From the NCBI RefSeq assembly GCF_963678635.1, contig NC_087066.1, positions 25,043,411 through 25,107,410 on the forward strand: 64,000 bases of DNA, given 5' to 3'. Below are positions 39,899 to 51,125 of this stretch, piece by piece. Under the pieces are notes generated by a model, which did not search any database, was not told the origin of the DNA, and saw only the letters and a program-made list of their open reading frames with translations. The position numbers were made by a program, and so were the translations under genes. The DNA is from Symsagittifera roscoffensis. Lineage: Eukaryota > Xenacoelomorpha > Acoela > Convolutidae. Every line of letters begins with the position of its first letter. The first letter of the stretch is position 1.

Positions 39899-41460
39899 GC
39901 AAAAAAAACGGTCCAACGCTGACGCAATGTTTCTTTCTGAGTCAATGCAGATTCCTACATTTTTTTCTAATTCCTAAATTTTTAGAACTTTTAGCTCATG
40001 GGGAAGTTTTACAGTAATCTACTATTGACTTTGTTTTTGATTTTTAATCAATTCATTCTTTTTAAGAGTTGTTAATTTCAGTGTTGACTTTAAAGTGACT
40101 GTTTGCTTATCGCTTTTTGTCCATATAGTTAGGCAAGCGAAAATAACCAGTCAGCCTTGCTCCGATTTTTGAAAAAAACGACGGAAAAACTTTGCTAGGT
40201 TTGATTTTTCCTAGTTTTTCTGTAAACTCTAGGCAAAAAAATTGTTGATTGATTTGCTTATACAGTCTAAAAAGTATTGATGCTTTGAAACTAAAAAAAG
40301 GACCTTTCTTTTAGTCTCAAAACCCTTCGATTTTTTCTTTAATTGGAAGGGGTTAGGATTTTGCTATATTGCCTAATTTGAAATAATTACCGCGCATAGT
40401 ATTGCGTTTTTAACACCTCAGCGACTACTGAATCTGGCTAAAAAATATAATTGAGTTAAGCATATTGGTTTTATCAATATGCTGCTTCATCATTTTTTTC
40501 TGAATAAAAATTTCATGATAGAGGTAAAAAGACGATTGAAACCCTCAAGGAGGTTCTGCCTTGAGACAAACCAACTTGATTAACCACCTTGCTTAACTCT
40601 TCCGGGCAAAACAAATAAAGTTGTTTTTTTAACAATTACTTTTTTTGCTGAAACTCAGTCAACATTGTTCTTCGAGTCGATTCAAATAGGCAGTGGAATC
40701 ATATGGAGAAATATTACAGCAGCTCTGAAAACGATATTAAGAACATCGTAGATAACGCAGAGGACAACTAGTCGAACAAAATAAGAAGGTCTGAAACGGT
40801 CTGGAGACTAATTTTGCTTGTTCTAGAACAAACAATGACAATTTTTTGCCGCTTACTTTTTTGAACTGTAGTTAATTTGAACCGGTAAAAATTCTGCAGA
40901 CTTAAAAAACTTCTCAAAAAGTCGAATGAGCCGAAATGAGCCGAAATGAGATCGCGAGTTTTTTTACCGGGGTAAATTCTTAATCGCGAGAATTCTTGAC
41001 AAAAAAACTGCTTTTCGTTTTAGCAACTACTTGTGTGAAACGTAGATAACATTTTCATGGTGAGCTGATTTCTCGAACTGTGTTTGATTTTATGTTTAGC
41101 TTGTATTGCGAAACAAAATTCTCAGACAGAGAGACAAAGAGCTTGCCACTTGAACAATGGTTCATGTTCTGGACGCTTAATGAAATTTTGGTTTTAAAAA
41201 TTTAAAACTAAATTGACAACGTTTTAATGTTAAGCGAAGAAAAAATTCTCTCGGCGGTTTCAAACTTCAGTGTTTTGCTCTTGGGCTATTTCTTGTGCTG
41301 TGAGGTTTTGTCACGAAACCTAAGTCAAGATAGAAATCTCGATAAAAAAAATGCTGTAAAATCATGCCTTACGCACTCTTATCTGAACTTTCACGCACTC
41401 TTATCTAATTTATAATACTCCCTAATGCTTAATTCTGCTATATCGACTCACCCGTACCAA
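39899..41460. other. intron sequence, no gene recognised
   Basis: AT-rich with short direct repeats only (for example tgagccgaaa twice near 40930). Short open frames lack domain features. Confidence 0.5.
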
Positions 41461-42300
41461 GGAGATTTTCTGTGCAAGATCGGAAATTTTTTTATTTCTT
41501 ATATGAGTTGATTCTCAGATCTGAAATTCTTTATTTCAGATCTTCATTAAAATTTATAAATTGCAGATCTGAAATGGAAAATTTCAGATCTGAAATAACC
41601 TTGAAAAACAAAACTTCATCAGATCTGAAATCAGATCTGAGAAATCCTCTGTTAAGTTATAATTTATGCATTTCGAAGGAGTTTTTATTTTTTGTTGTTT
41701 CTGCAATACACAATTATGTTTAGATTAACTAGCGGTCAGAAAAACTTCGAATGAATGTTTTCACGAACAGTTTTTTTGAACCGTGTTAAAAAGTTTTTAA
41801 AAACTGTTAGAAGACCTGTAAAACTTTTGATTTTCATGCGATAGTTATGCGTTTCCAATTTTTATCTCATGCTTGGGAAAACAACTTTGGCAGTTTCCAA
41901 CTTCAATTTTTGCTGAGTACCTGCTAGTAGCTAGCAGAAGGTAAAAACATCAAAAAAATAGCAAAATTGCGTCCGAGTCATTGATTTTGCAGATCTGAAA
42001 CAACCAAGAAACACTAAATTTCAGATCTGAAATTAGATCTGAAATAAATTTTTCAAGATCTGAAATAACCAAGAAAAACCAACTTTGAATATGAAATTAG
42101 ATCTGAAATAAATTTTTTAAGATCTGAAATAATCAAGAAAAAAAATTGTATCCGAAACTAGATCTGAATCAATTAAAAAAAAGAAAATTTCAGACCTGAA
42201 ATTAGATCTGAAATAACCAATCCTAAAAGTATCCAAGCGTTATTTAAATATTTCACAACCTGTTTCAGATGTGAAATTTAGATCGGAAAAAAGATTTTTT
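41461..42300. repeat. cluster of the palindromic motif TTTCAGATCTGAAA
   Basis: About fifteen full or near copies of AGATCTGAAAT or its complement lie within 830 bp, in two groups (41510-41645 and 41990-42290). Full palindromes are at 41584 and 42022. Spacing is irregular, so this is not a simple tandem repeat. Function unknown. Confidence 0.65.
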
Positions 42301-42656
42301 TTTATCTGTTTTAGAAAATTTACTGGGTACGGGCATGCATCTGAGTTCGGTGGTTAATTTAGCAAAAAAATGTGAGCAGATAAAAGTCTGCATTGTTTTG
42401 AGGATAAATGAGGCCTTAAGCCCAACTTCTAAGGATGTTGAATTTATAGCTTCCAATTGATCTACCAGCTCAGATCGTAAAGATTTAAGATAAGTCAGAT
42501 GTGGAAAAAAAAAACAAGATAATTTATCAACCTTATGTGATTGATTGACATTTCGAATCTTCATTTCGCATCTTCGGATTATCGCGTAATTTTTACTATG
42601 CATATCTAATCGAAAAGCTTCAAAAACGGCGTTAAATAGCAAAAAACATGTTCAGT
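42301..42656. other. intron sequence with one unrecognised minus-strand ORF
   Basis: An open minus-strand frame of 125 codons (42265-42642) covers the stretch. It has no recognised domain and enters the palindrome cluster at its 3' end, so it is probably chance. Confidence 0.35.
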
Positions 42657-43081
42657 CAGGGGCGGATTTAGGGGGGGGGGGGTGTAGCGTTCGCCTTTTT
42701 CTCAGGGATTCGACTCCCTGTCGACCCAAAGGGTCCCCCTTTGATACTTTTTCAGAATTCCATTTTTGGCCGACCGACCCTAAAAGTTTTCTAAAGGCGC
42801 CTTCGGCGCCAATATATACTAACTTTGAGGGGGAGCGCGCGCCAAAAAAAACGCGATTTTTTTGTCAAAATTTTTCAAAAAGTGCCCAAAAACGGCTTTC
42901 TTGACTGTTTTTTAAAAAAATTACCTGCGGCGCAGAAAATTTAGCCAAAATAGGGGCAAAACAGTGCTTTGAGAGAGCTCGAAAAATCAATTTGATCGAC
43001 CTAAAAAAAAGGTCGTGAAAATTTTGGAAAATTTTTTGAAAATCCGCCCCCCCCCTCGAGAAAATCCTAGATCCGCCCCTG
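42657..43081 (+). mobile_element. hAT-type MITE, 425 bp, complete
   Basis: Termini CAGGGGCGGATTTAGG and CCTAGATCCGCCCCTG are imperfect inverted repeats, flanked by perfect 8-bp direct repeats TGTTCAGT (42649-42656 and 43082-43089). An 8-bp duplication and CAGGGGCGGAT ends are typical of hAT elements. There is no transposase frame, so it is non-autonomous. It sits in the receptor's 38-kb intron, 128 bp from the TM3 exon. Confidence 0.9.
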
Positions 43082-43208
43082 TGTTCAGTGACATAGTTCA
43101 GTCTGGGTTGAGGAAAAAAACACAGGCCAACTTGAAAATCATCATTCTTGTAGCCCATGATAAAAAGTGGCAATTCGCGGGATAATTTTTTCGAGTTGTT
43201 TGACTTAC

Positions 43209-43321
43209 TTTTGTAGCAGTGGGGTCTGCATACAGCACACCATCTGTTCACAGTCATGGCCGCCAGGATGAGGAGGGAGCAGACAGTCTTGGTAGAGTAC
43301 ACAAACAGATTAGCAGTGCAC
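43209..43321 (-). CDS. class A G-protein-coupled receptor, TM3 exon
   Basis: 113 bp with a TATAG acceptor and a GTAAGT donor. Its first base completes an Arg codon begun by the exon at 44025-44115; its last base begins a codon completed by the exon at 4709-5004. It encodes RCTANLFVYS (with the conserved TM3 cysteine), then SLLILAAMTVNRWCAVCRPH. The DRY position reads NRW: the central Arg is kept, while Asp and Tyr are replaced. The frame continues past the donor into intron, but the phase match across 38 kb and the TM order support splicing. Confidence 0.85.
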
Positions 43322-44024
43322 CTATACATACAGTGAGTAGATTGGATTCAGCAGGAGAGCACCCCAAAAAGCAGTATAAGAACTACCAACCGATTGATTG
43401 GTTCAATCCAAAAATAATCAATGCGAGAGTTGTCATAAAATGAGAGAGTTATCAATGCAAAACAGGCATGCCGAAGATGGGCTGCCAAAGATGTCTTCAC
43501 TAACTTACTGCACCCATTTTTGGACGAGGATAGTCGAGGTGCTCGAGTTATGCTTTGACTTTCTCGACCAAAAATTGGTATGTTTTGACCGTCTCGACCA
43601 ACTATTGGTATCTTTCAACTTTCTTGACCGAGTCTCGGTATGTTTCGACTTTCTCGACCCAAGAAAAAAAGTGTTCGACTTTGTTTGACCCAGTTCAGAT
43701 ATATTTCGAATTTCACGACTTTCTCGACCGACATTTTTTTTTAAATTTGTTGGTTCGACACTGAATAGATATGTTTCGACTTTCTATGTTTCGAATGGTT
43801 ATGTCAACTCTCTAAATCAAAAAAATGTGAGTTTTATTTTGAGCTGAGTCTGTTATCAAGTAAATTTTTGAAGGGTTCCTTCTAAAATTTTTCTTATGTT
43901 TTTTGTTTTCAGCAGAACCTGTTAATTTCACATAACCTCTTGGTTAATAAAAACATGTCTAGGAATTTTTATATCTAATTCAACAAGCGCAGATAAGTTA
44001 TGGGTTTAAAGTGTGGTTATTAAC
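43322..44024 (-). other. receptor intron, 703 bp, with a degenerate minisatellite
   Basis: GT donor at the 5' exon (ACAG|GTTAAT) and a TATAG acceptor. At 43553-43795 there are five to six diverged copies of a unit of about 31 bp (ctttctcgacc..........ggtatgttt.ga). No other feature was seen. Confidence 0.7.
43553..43795. repeat. degenerate minisatellite, about 31-bp unit
   Basis: Repeats share TTTCTCGACC and TATGTTTCGAC blocks, for example at 43558, 43588, 43618, 43649 and 43678. The copies are diverged and the array ends in a T run. It lies inside the receptor intron between TM2 and TM3 exons. Confidence 0.6.
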
Positions 44025-44115
44025 CTGTAGTGGTTTTCATCATCCACCGACGCAAGAGTGGGGTCGTTTGTGATCCACCGAAAAGAGTTCAAACTGCTCA
44101 TCACCACACAGAAAC
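44025..44115 (-). CDS. class A G-protein-coupled receptor, end of TM2 and first extracellular loop
   Basis: 91 bp with a TTTCAG acceptor at 44116-44117 and a GTTAAT donor. It begins with two bases of a split codon and ends with two (AG), matching the next exon's first G. It encodes FCVVMSSLNSFRWITNDP, i.e. the last part of TM2, then a loop with the conserved-type Trp, then DENHY. Only one frame is both open and phase-compatible. The exon before it must end in phase 1 and was not found in the window. Confidence 0.75.
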
Positions 44116-47082
44116 CTGAAACGTCAGCAATTACAGCAATCACGAATGACAACTGGCCTTAAATGACCTTGAATGATGACTGTCTCCTAACTTGTAGCTT
44201 TTACACCCAAAAATAGCATCTGAGAAGCTTTTTCTGCAATTTTCAAAAAGCTCAATTCACGCATTTCAACGTCTCGATATGGAATCCGTAAGAAGTTTCT
44301 CTAAATATTATTTCATTTTGTTGAGTTTCTTCCGCACAAAACTTTTGAAACTCAATTTTTCCTAAGATATTTTTTTAAACTTTATGGAAGGTAACAAGCA
44401 ATCAAAAAATGTTGGCATCATCTAGGTGGCATCGTCTAACACATCATGGCATCGTCTAGGTAAGCACATCGTCTAGGTAAGAACAACTTCTAAGTATTCT
44501 TCCACCATATAAAAGTTTTAATTGTCACAAAAAAAGGTTTTTTTTATTTTTATATGGTCAAATACATGAAATTATTCAAAATCTCCCAGACATTTAATCA
44601 ATCATTTCTTCGATTTGCAAAGGAAGAGAAAGATTAATTGTGCTCGGTGTGAATTTTTCAAGACGAATTTCGACTTTAAAAAAGCAGTATTCAGTAAGAT
44701 GTTGATGCCCTAAGCTATAGTTTTTTGAATAGATTTTACCTACAAACTACGAACAATTTTTGAAACTTTATGGTGATTTGAAGATACCAGTTTTGCCGAA
44801 TTGGGCTAATTAATTTGCGCAAAAAAAAATACATTTTTCCACTATTGCTTAGCACCAATGAACCGGTGATATAAACCTACTCAGAAGTTATTCCAAACTG
44901 CACTGAGACAAGCTTTTTGCTTCATTTTTGGCGTAACGAGACCTCCCGGTTTGACAAAAAACTCCCATCTTAGAACTTATTATAAGAGTTGTAGGAAAAT
45001 TCCGCTATTCACGGAGAAAACTTCTAAGATAGTAACTTTTTCCCAAAGTTCAAGAAAATTGCCACAATATTTAGGATGTGTTTCTATATCGTGATAACAG
45101 ATAATTTTTTTCGGAAAACTTTCTTTTTTTTTCAAAATTAGGCTTGTAAAAATTTTCAGATAATGCTTACAATGCATGCATTTCGAAGAGAAATTCAAAA
45201 ACAAAAAATTTGATTTTTTAGAAATTAATATCCTAATATTCGGTCATAAGCGATTGGAAATTATATTAGATACAAAAAAATTTTCAACTTTGACGAATCA
45301 TGTCATATAACTGCCGACGCGTTGTATGTGGGGTTCAGGTATGCATCGACAAAATCTCTAGTTATCAGCATAAATTAACCTTCCAAAGTTCGTGGGTTTT
45401 TCAAAAAATTCACGTTGCAAAGGGAGTTTTTTGGCCTCTGAGATTCCATTGTTTTACTCTGCTTCAGTGAAAAACCGCTATACTGGTTAAAAAAATAAAA
45501 ATGACAATGAACATGCAAAAAAAAAATTGAAAAAAAAACTTACAACATTCTTGTACAAAAAGTCACTATCTTAAAGCTTTGTTAGCATAAAAAGTCCCTG
45601 TCTTGTAACATTTTGAAAGCCTAATTTTGTAAGAAATTTTAACACTCTTAAAAAAAGTTCTAAGATAGCGACTTTTGGTCAACCCGGGCTAGATTTATAA
45701 CTTTTGCTGACATTTCAAGCGCGGAAAAAATTGAAAACAAAATTTGACTTTTTTTTTTGTAAAATTGTTATTTGTTCCAAAATCTATATTAAATGGATGC
45801 CGGAATACCAAGAGATTCGTGGCGTAGGTTTTTCTCAAGTTTCGGTTTGTTTGCACTAGTGTGCTTTTGTTTTTTAAACTATATTTGTGAATGCAACAAA
45901 ACTCCAAATCAATTAGCTGAGCCGGTTGTTGTGCAAGTAGCCCAGAATGTTTCGACCACAATAGAAAAAAAAACTAAATAAAAAATTATTTTGTTCTTTA
46001 AATTATTTTTTTATGAGCAAGTTGAGACAAAAAATTAATTAAAAGCAGTAAAAGTTGAACTAGGCATAATTGAATGCATTTTTTTTTTTCAAAAAAAGAG
46101 TAACATTTAAAAAATTAAACTTTCACAAACATTTTTTTTTTCTAAACTTCTACAATTTTTGCACAAGAGTTGAAATAAATATTTTTGAATATTTTTCTTG
46201 ACAAGGAAACGCTAAATAAAAATTCCAAATATTTTTTGCCCTAATTTTCATACAAGGAACGTTACTCGATCGCTCAACTAGACTAAAAGACAAAAAAAAA
46301 TTCAAAGCGGTTTTCTTCAGCACTGGGACATCTTTTGAGAATTTTTTGAAGCTGTTTGAATCACGAATAAAAGGATTTTAATCTGATATATTAATTGACG
46401 CACTCCGGTGATTATTTGAAGTGAAAATTTAAGCGTGAAAAACAAACAAAAAATCAAAAAAAAAAATAAAACACACCAGAATTCAATGGTCGGAACAAAA
46501 ATTCATAGAGAACTAAAGTGCAGAAAACCCTTTGATGTTACCACAGAGAAGAATTTTTCAAAAGAAACGGATAATATGGTCAATGGGCACTTGATAGTTT
46601 TCCAGTGCCCACTAACTTCCGTTTGAAAGTTTGCGTTCTGGAGCAAGAATCGATAAAAATGGAGGACAACCTTTTTGGACCATTCCAATTTTTTGAGCAA
46701 TTGTGTTTCACTAATTAAGCTGTAAGTGTCTCGCCTCGATTGAAGATTATGATTAATAATTTGTTTTTAAATAAAATCCATGCTGACTAAGTCCATCCAA
46801 AAAAATACTGCAAAACGAAACAAAGCAATCAAATTTTTGTTTCTTTTCAGCTAACATTTTTTATCAAATTCAATCAGAAGTAAGACTCTTTCGACGCTTA
46901 ATTGGAATTCGAAAAATTGAAGGGTTGAATTTCGGACATGAAATAGAAGGCGAACAGGCTAAACTGTGTGTTGCTGCCCAGAACTCCAATTCAGATCTGA
47001 GTTTGTGATGAAAGCAATTTCGAATCAGCTCTATTGTTATCTTAAATTTCATCTCGGCTTTGAATTTCACAGTTATTTTAGT
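44116..47082. other. probable intron of the receptor, no further exon found
   Basis: I searched for a TM1/TM2 exon with a phase-1 donor and saw none. Short repeats of catcgtctagg occur near 44450-44485. A plus-strand ORF of 62 codons at 45793-45981 is treated as a finding. The rest is AT-rich with long A runs. Confidence 0.45.
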
Positions 47083-47459
47083 CAGGGGTGGATATAGGAT
47101 TTTCTCGAGAAGTGGATTTTCAAAAAAAAAAATTTAGGTCGCCCAAATTGATTTTCCGAGCTCTCACAAATCACTATAAAGACCCTATTTTGACCAAAAC
47201 ATTTTGCACCGCAGGCTAAATTTTTGAAAAAAAAACAGGTCAAAAAAAGTGGTTGAGGCACTTTTTGAAAAATGTTGACCGAAACATCGCGTTTTACGAC
47301 ACCCGCTTGTCTCTCAAAATTAATATATATTGGCGCCTAAGCCGCCTTCAGAAAAAAAATTTAGTTTCCGTCTGCCAAAAATGGAGGTCTCAAAATAGTA
47401 CAAAAGGACCCTTTGGATCGACAGTCGTCTGAATCCCCTCCTCCCTAAATCCGCTTGTG
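47083..47459 (-). mobile_element. hAT-type MITE, older copy, full length
   Basis: Starts CAGGGGTGGATATAGGATTT and ends CCTAAATCCGCTTGTG, i.e. the family in reverse orientation with decayed ends. Flanks attttagt and atcctagt match at six of eight positions, a plausible worn target duplication. The right-hand part overlaps the first unit of the following tandem array. Confidence 0.7.
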
Positions 47460-50400
47460 ATCCTAGTACTGCTAGGTCTAGAAAAAACTGGAGTTCAATT
47501 GCGATTTCAGCTAATTGTGGGGTTTTACACCAGCTAGCGAGTTTTTTATTCAAAATTCAACACGGCCAACAAAATTTATAGCAACAAGGAACCTCCTATT
47601 TTTCCTTATATTAACTGTGTCGTTCATCGAACTTCAAAATTGTCAAGGTTTCAGTAGAAAAACCCATCTATACTGATATTTTTAATCGTGTGCTTACGTA
47701 GGTGCGTGGAAAATGCTTTGTTACCTTGCGGTTTTTATTTGGTTGCGCCAAAAACCATCAATTAAGCCCATACACTTATATTTAATTTTTACATGGTTAT
47801 TTTTATACCAAAAACTAACCGCAGTATGCAGTGCAGTGATTTTCAAAATTGATCATATTAATTGACTTATTGATATATTGCGGCGAGGAAAGTTTTTGAC
47901 AAACAGGGTCCTTATAGTTTTTCGGAGAGCTCGGAAAATCAAATTGGTCTACCTATAAACTCAAAAAACTATCCCCCCCCCTCCTTTAAAAAATTCCTGC
48001 GCATGCACTGATTGAGAAAAACTGATCCAGTGACCTCTCCTGCTCCATTGCAATAAATATTTAATAGATTGTTAGTATAAAATACGTCCTCTGCGTTCTT
48101 ACAGAAATCATCTTTCCAAAGCCTTGAAATCGATTTCGATCAGCACGAAATTGATTTTGTCAGTTTTAAATTCTTCAGCCCCAAAAACAAAGATCAACAA
48201 AAAGGTATCAAGTATCAATTGACGAGTTTTTAATAAAAAAGAAGAAAAAAGTTGAGCTTAAAAATTTCTGTATCGTACTGGACATGGTCCAAGAATTTAG
48301 TCAATGATGCAGCCAAAAAAGGAGGTCTCAAAATAGCACAGAGGGGGACCCTTTGGATTGACAGGCGTCTGAATCCCCCTCCTCCCTAAATCTGCTTGTG
48401 ATCCTAGTATTGTTAGGTCTAGAGATACTGGAGTTGAATTGCGATTTCAGCTGATTGTGGGGTTTTACACCAGCTAGCGAGTTCTTTATTCAAAATTAAA
48501 CACGGCCAACAAAAATTAGAGCAACAAGGAACCTCCTATTTTTTCTTATATTAACTGTGTCGTTTATCGAACTTCAAAATTGTCAAGGTTTCAGTAGAAA
48601 AATCCATCTATACTAATATTTTTAATCGTGTGCTTACGTAGGTGCGTGGAAATTGCTTTGTTACCTTTCGGTTTTTATTTGGTTTTGCTAAAAACCATCA
48701 ATTAAGCCCATAAACTTATATTTAATTTTTACAGGGTTATTTTTATACCGAAAAATAACCGCAGTATGCAGTGCAGTGATTTTCAAAATTGATCATATTA
48801 ATTGACTTATTGATATATTGCGGCGAGGAAAGTTTTTGACAAACAGGGTCCTTATAGTTTTTCGGAGAGCTCGGAAAATCAAATTGGTCTACCTAAAAAC
48901 TCAAAAAACTATCCCCCCTCCTTTAAAAAATTCCAGCGCATGCACTGATTGAGAAAAACTGATCCAGTGACCTCTCCTGCTCCATTGCAATAAATATTTA
49001 ATAGATTGTTAGTATAAAATACGTCCTCTGCGTTCTTACAGAAATCATCTTTCCAAAGCCTTGAAATCGATTTCGATCAGCACGAAATTGATTTTGTCAG
49101 TTTTAAATTCTTCAGCCCCAAAAACAAAGATCAATAAAAAGGTATCAAGTATCAATTGACGAGTTTTTAATAAAAAAGAAGAAAAAATTTGTGCTTAAAA
49201 ATTTCTGTATCGTACTGGACATGGTCCAAGAATTTAGTCAACTAATGATGCAGCCAAAAAAGGAGGTCTCAAAATAGCACAGAGGGGGACCCTTTGGATT
49301 GACAGGCGTCTGAATCCCCCTCCTCCCTAAATCTGCTTGTGATCCTAGTATTGCTAGGTCTAGAGATACTGGAGTTGAATTGCGATTTCAGCTGATTGTG
49401 GGGTTTTACACCAGCTAGCGAGTTCTTTATTCAAAATTAAACACGGCCAACAAAAATTAGAGCAACAAGGAACCTCCTATTTTTTCTTATATTAACTGTG
49501 TCGTTTATCGAACTTCAAAATTGTCAAGGTTTCAGTAGAAAAAACCATCTATACTAATATTTTTAATCGTGTGCTTATGTAGGTGCGTGGAAATTGCTTT
49601 GTTACCTTTCGGTTTTTATTTGGTTTTGCTAAAAACCATCAATTAAGCCCATAAACTTATATTTAATTTTTACAGGGTTATTTTTATACCGAAAAATAAC
49701 CGCATTATGCAGTGCAGTGATTTTCAAAATTGATCATATTAATTGACTTATTGATATATTGCGGCGAGGAAAGTTTTTGACAAACAGGGTCCTTATAGTT
49801 TTTCGGAGAGCTCGGAAAATCAAATTGGTCTACCTAAAAACTCAAAAAACTATCCCCCCCCTCCTTTAAAATATTCCTGCGCATGCACTGATTGAGAAAA
49901 ACTGATCCAGTGACCTCTCCTGCTCCATTGCAATACATATTTAATAGATTGTTAGTATAAAATACGTCCTCTGCGTTCTTACAGAAATCATCTTTCCAAA
50001 GCCTTGAAATCGATTTCGATCAGCACGAAATTGATTTTGTCAGTTTTAAATTCTTCAGCCCCAAAAACAAAGATCAATAAAAAGGTATCAAGTATCAATT
50101 GACGAGTTTTTAATAAAAAAGAAGAAAAAAATTGAGCTTAAAAATTTCTGTATCGTACTGGACATGGTCCAAGAATTTAGTCAACTAATGATGCAGCCAA
50201 AAAAGGAGGTCTCAAAATAGCACAGAGGGGGACCCTTTGGATCGACAGGCGTCTGAATCCCCCTCCTCCCTAAATCTGCTTGTGATCCTAGTATTGCTAG
50301 GTCTAGAGAAAACTGGAGTTGAATTGCGATTTCAGCTGATTGTGGGGTTTTACACCAGCTAGCGAGTTCTTTATTCAAAATTCAACCCGGCCAACAAAAA

Positions 50401-51125
50401 TTTGAGCAACAAGGAACCTCCTATTTTTTCTTATATTAACTGTGTCGTTTATCGAACTTCAAAATTGTCAAGGTTTCAGTAGAAAAATCCATCTATACTA
50501 ATATTTTTAATCGTGTGCTTACGTAGGTGCGTGGAAATTGCTTTGTTACCTTTCGGTTTTTATTTGGTTTTGCTAAAAACCATCAATTAAGCCCATAAAC
50601 TTATATTTAATTTTTACAGGGTTATTTTTATACCGAAAAATAACCGCAGTATGCAGTGCAGTGTTTTTCAAAATTAATCATTTTAATTGACTTATTGAGA
50701 TATTGCGGCGAGGAAAGTTTTTGACAAACAGGGTCCTTATAGTTTTTTCGGAGAGCTCGGAAAATCAAAAAACCACCCCCCCCCTCCTTTAAAAAATTCC
50801 TGCGCATGCACTGATTGAGAAAAATTTATTCCAGTGACCTCTCCTGCTCCATTGCAATAAATATTTAACAGATTGTAGTATAAAACACGTCCTCTGCGTT
50901 CTTACAGAAATCATCTTTCCAAGGCATTGAAACCAATTTTGATCAGGACGAGATTGATTTTGTCAGTTTTTATTTTTTCAGCCCCAAAAGCAAAGATCAA
51001 TAAAAGGTATCAAGTATCAATTGACGAGTTATTAATAAAAAAAAAGAAGAAAAAAAGTTGAGCTTAAAAATTTCTGTATCGTACAGGACATGGTCCAAGA
51101 ATTTGATCAATTAATGATGCAGAAA
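47383..51125. repeat. tandem array of about four 940-bp units
   Basis: The phrase ggaggtctcaaaatag begins units at 47383, 48321, 49262 and 50205 (spacing 938, 941, 943); the last unit ends near 51125. Units 2 to 4 are very similar and unit 1 is slightly more diverged. Each unit starts inside the MITE described above (its last about 80 bp). It also holds a second MITE-like fragment in the opposite sense (gagctcggaaaatcaaattgg followed by a C-rich run). No ORF is conserved across units. The array arose by duplication after the MITE inserted. Confidence 0.88.

Noticed and set aside
41461-42300. CRISPR array
   Set aside because: The repeats are short palindromes at irregular spacing in animal intron DNA, with no uniform spacers and no cas genes.
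42865-43329. Reading the TM3 exon as one 154-codon ORF continuing to 42865
   Set aside because: After the GTAAGT donor the frame runs through intron and into a MITE; the splice phase to the next exon is exact.
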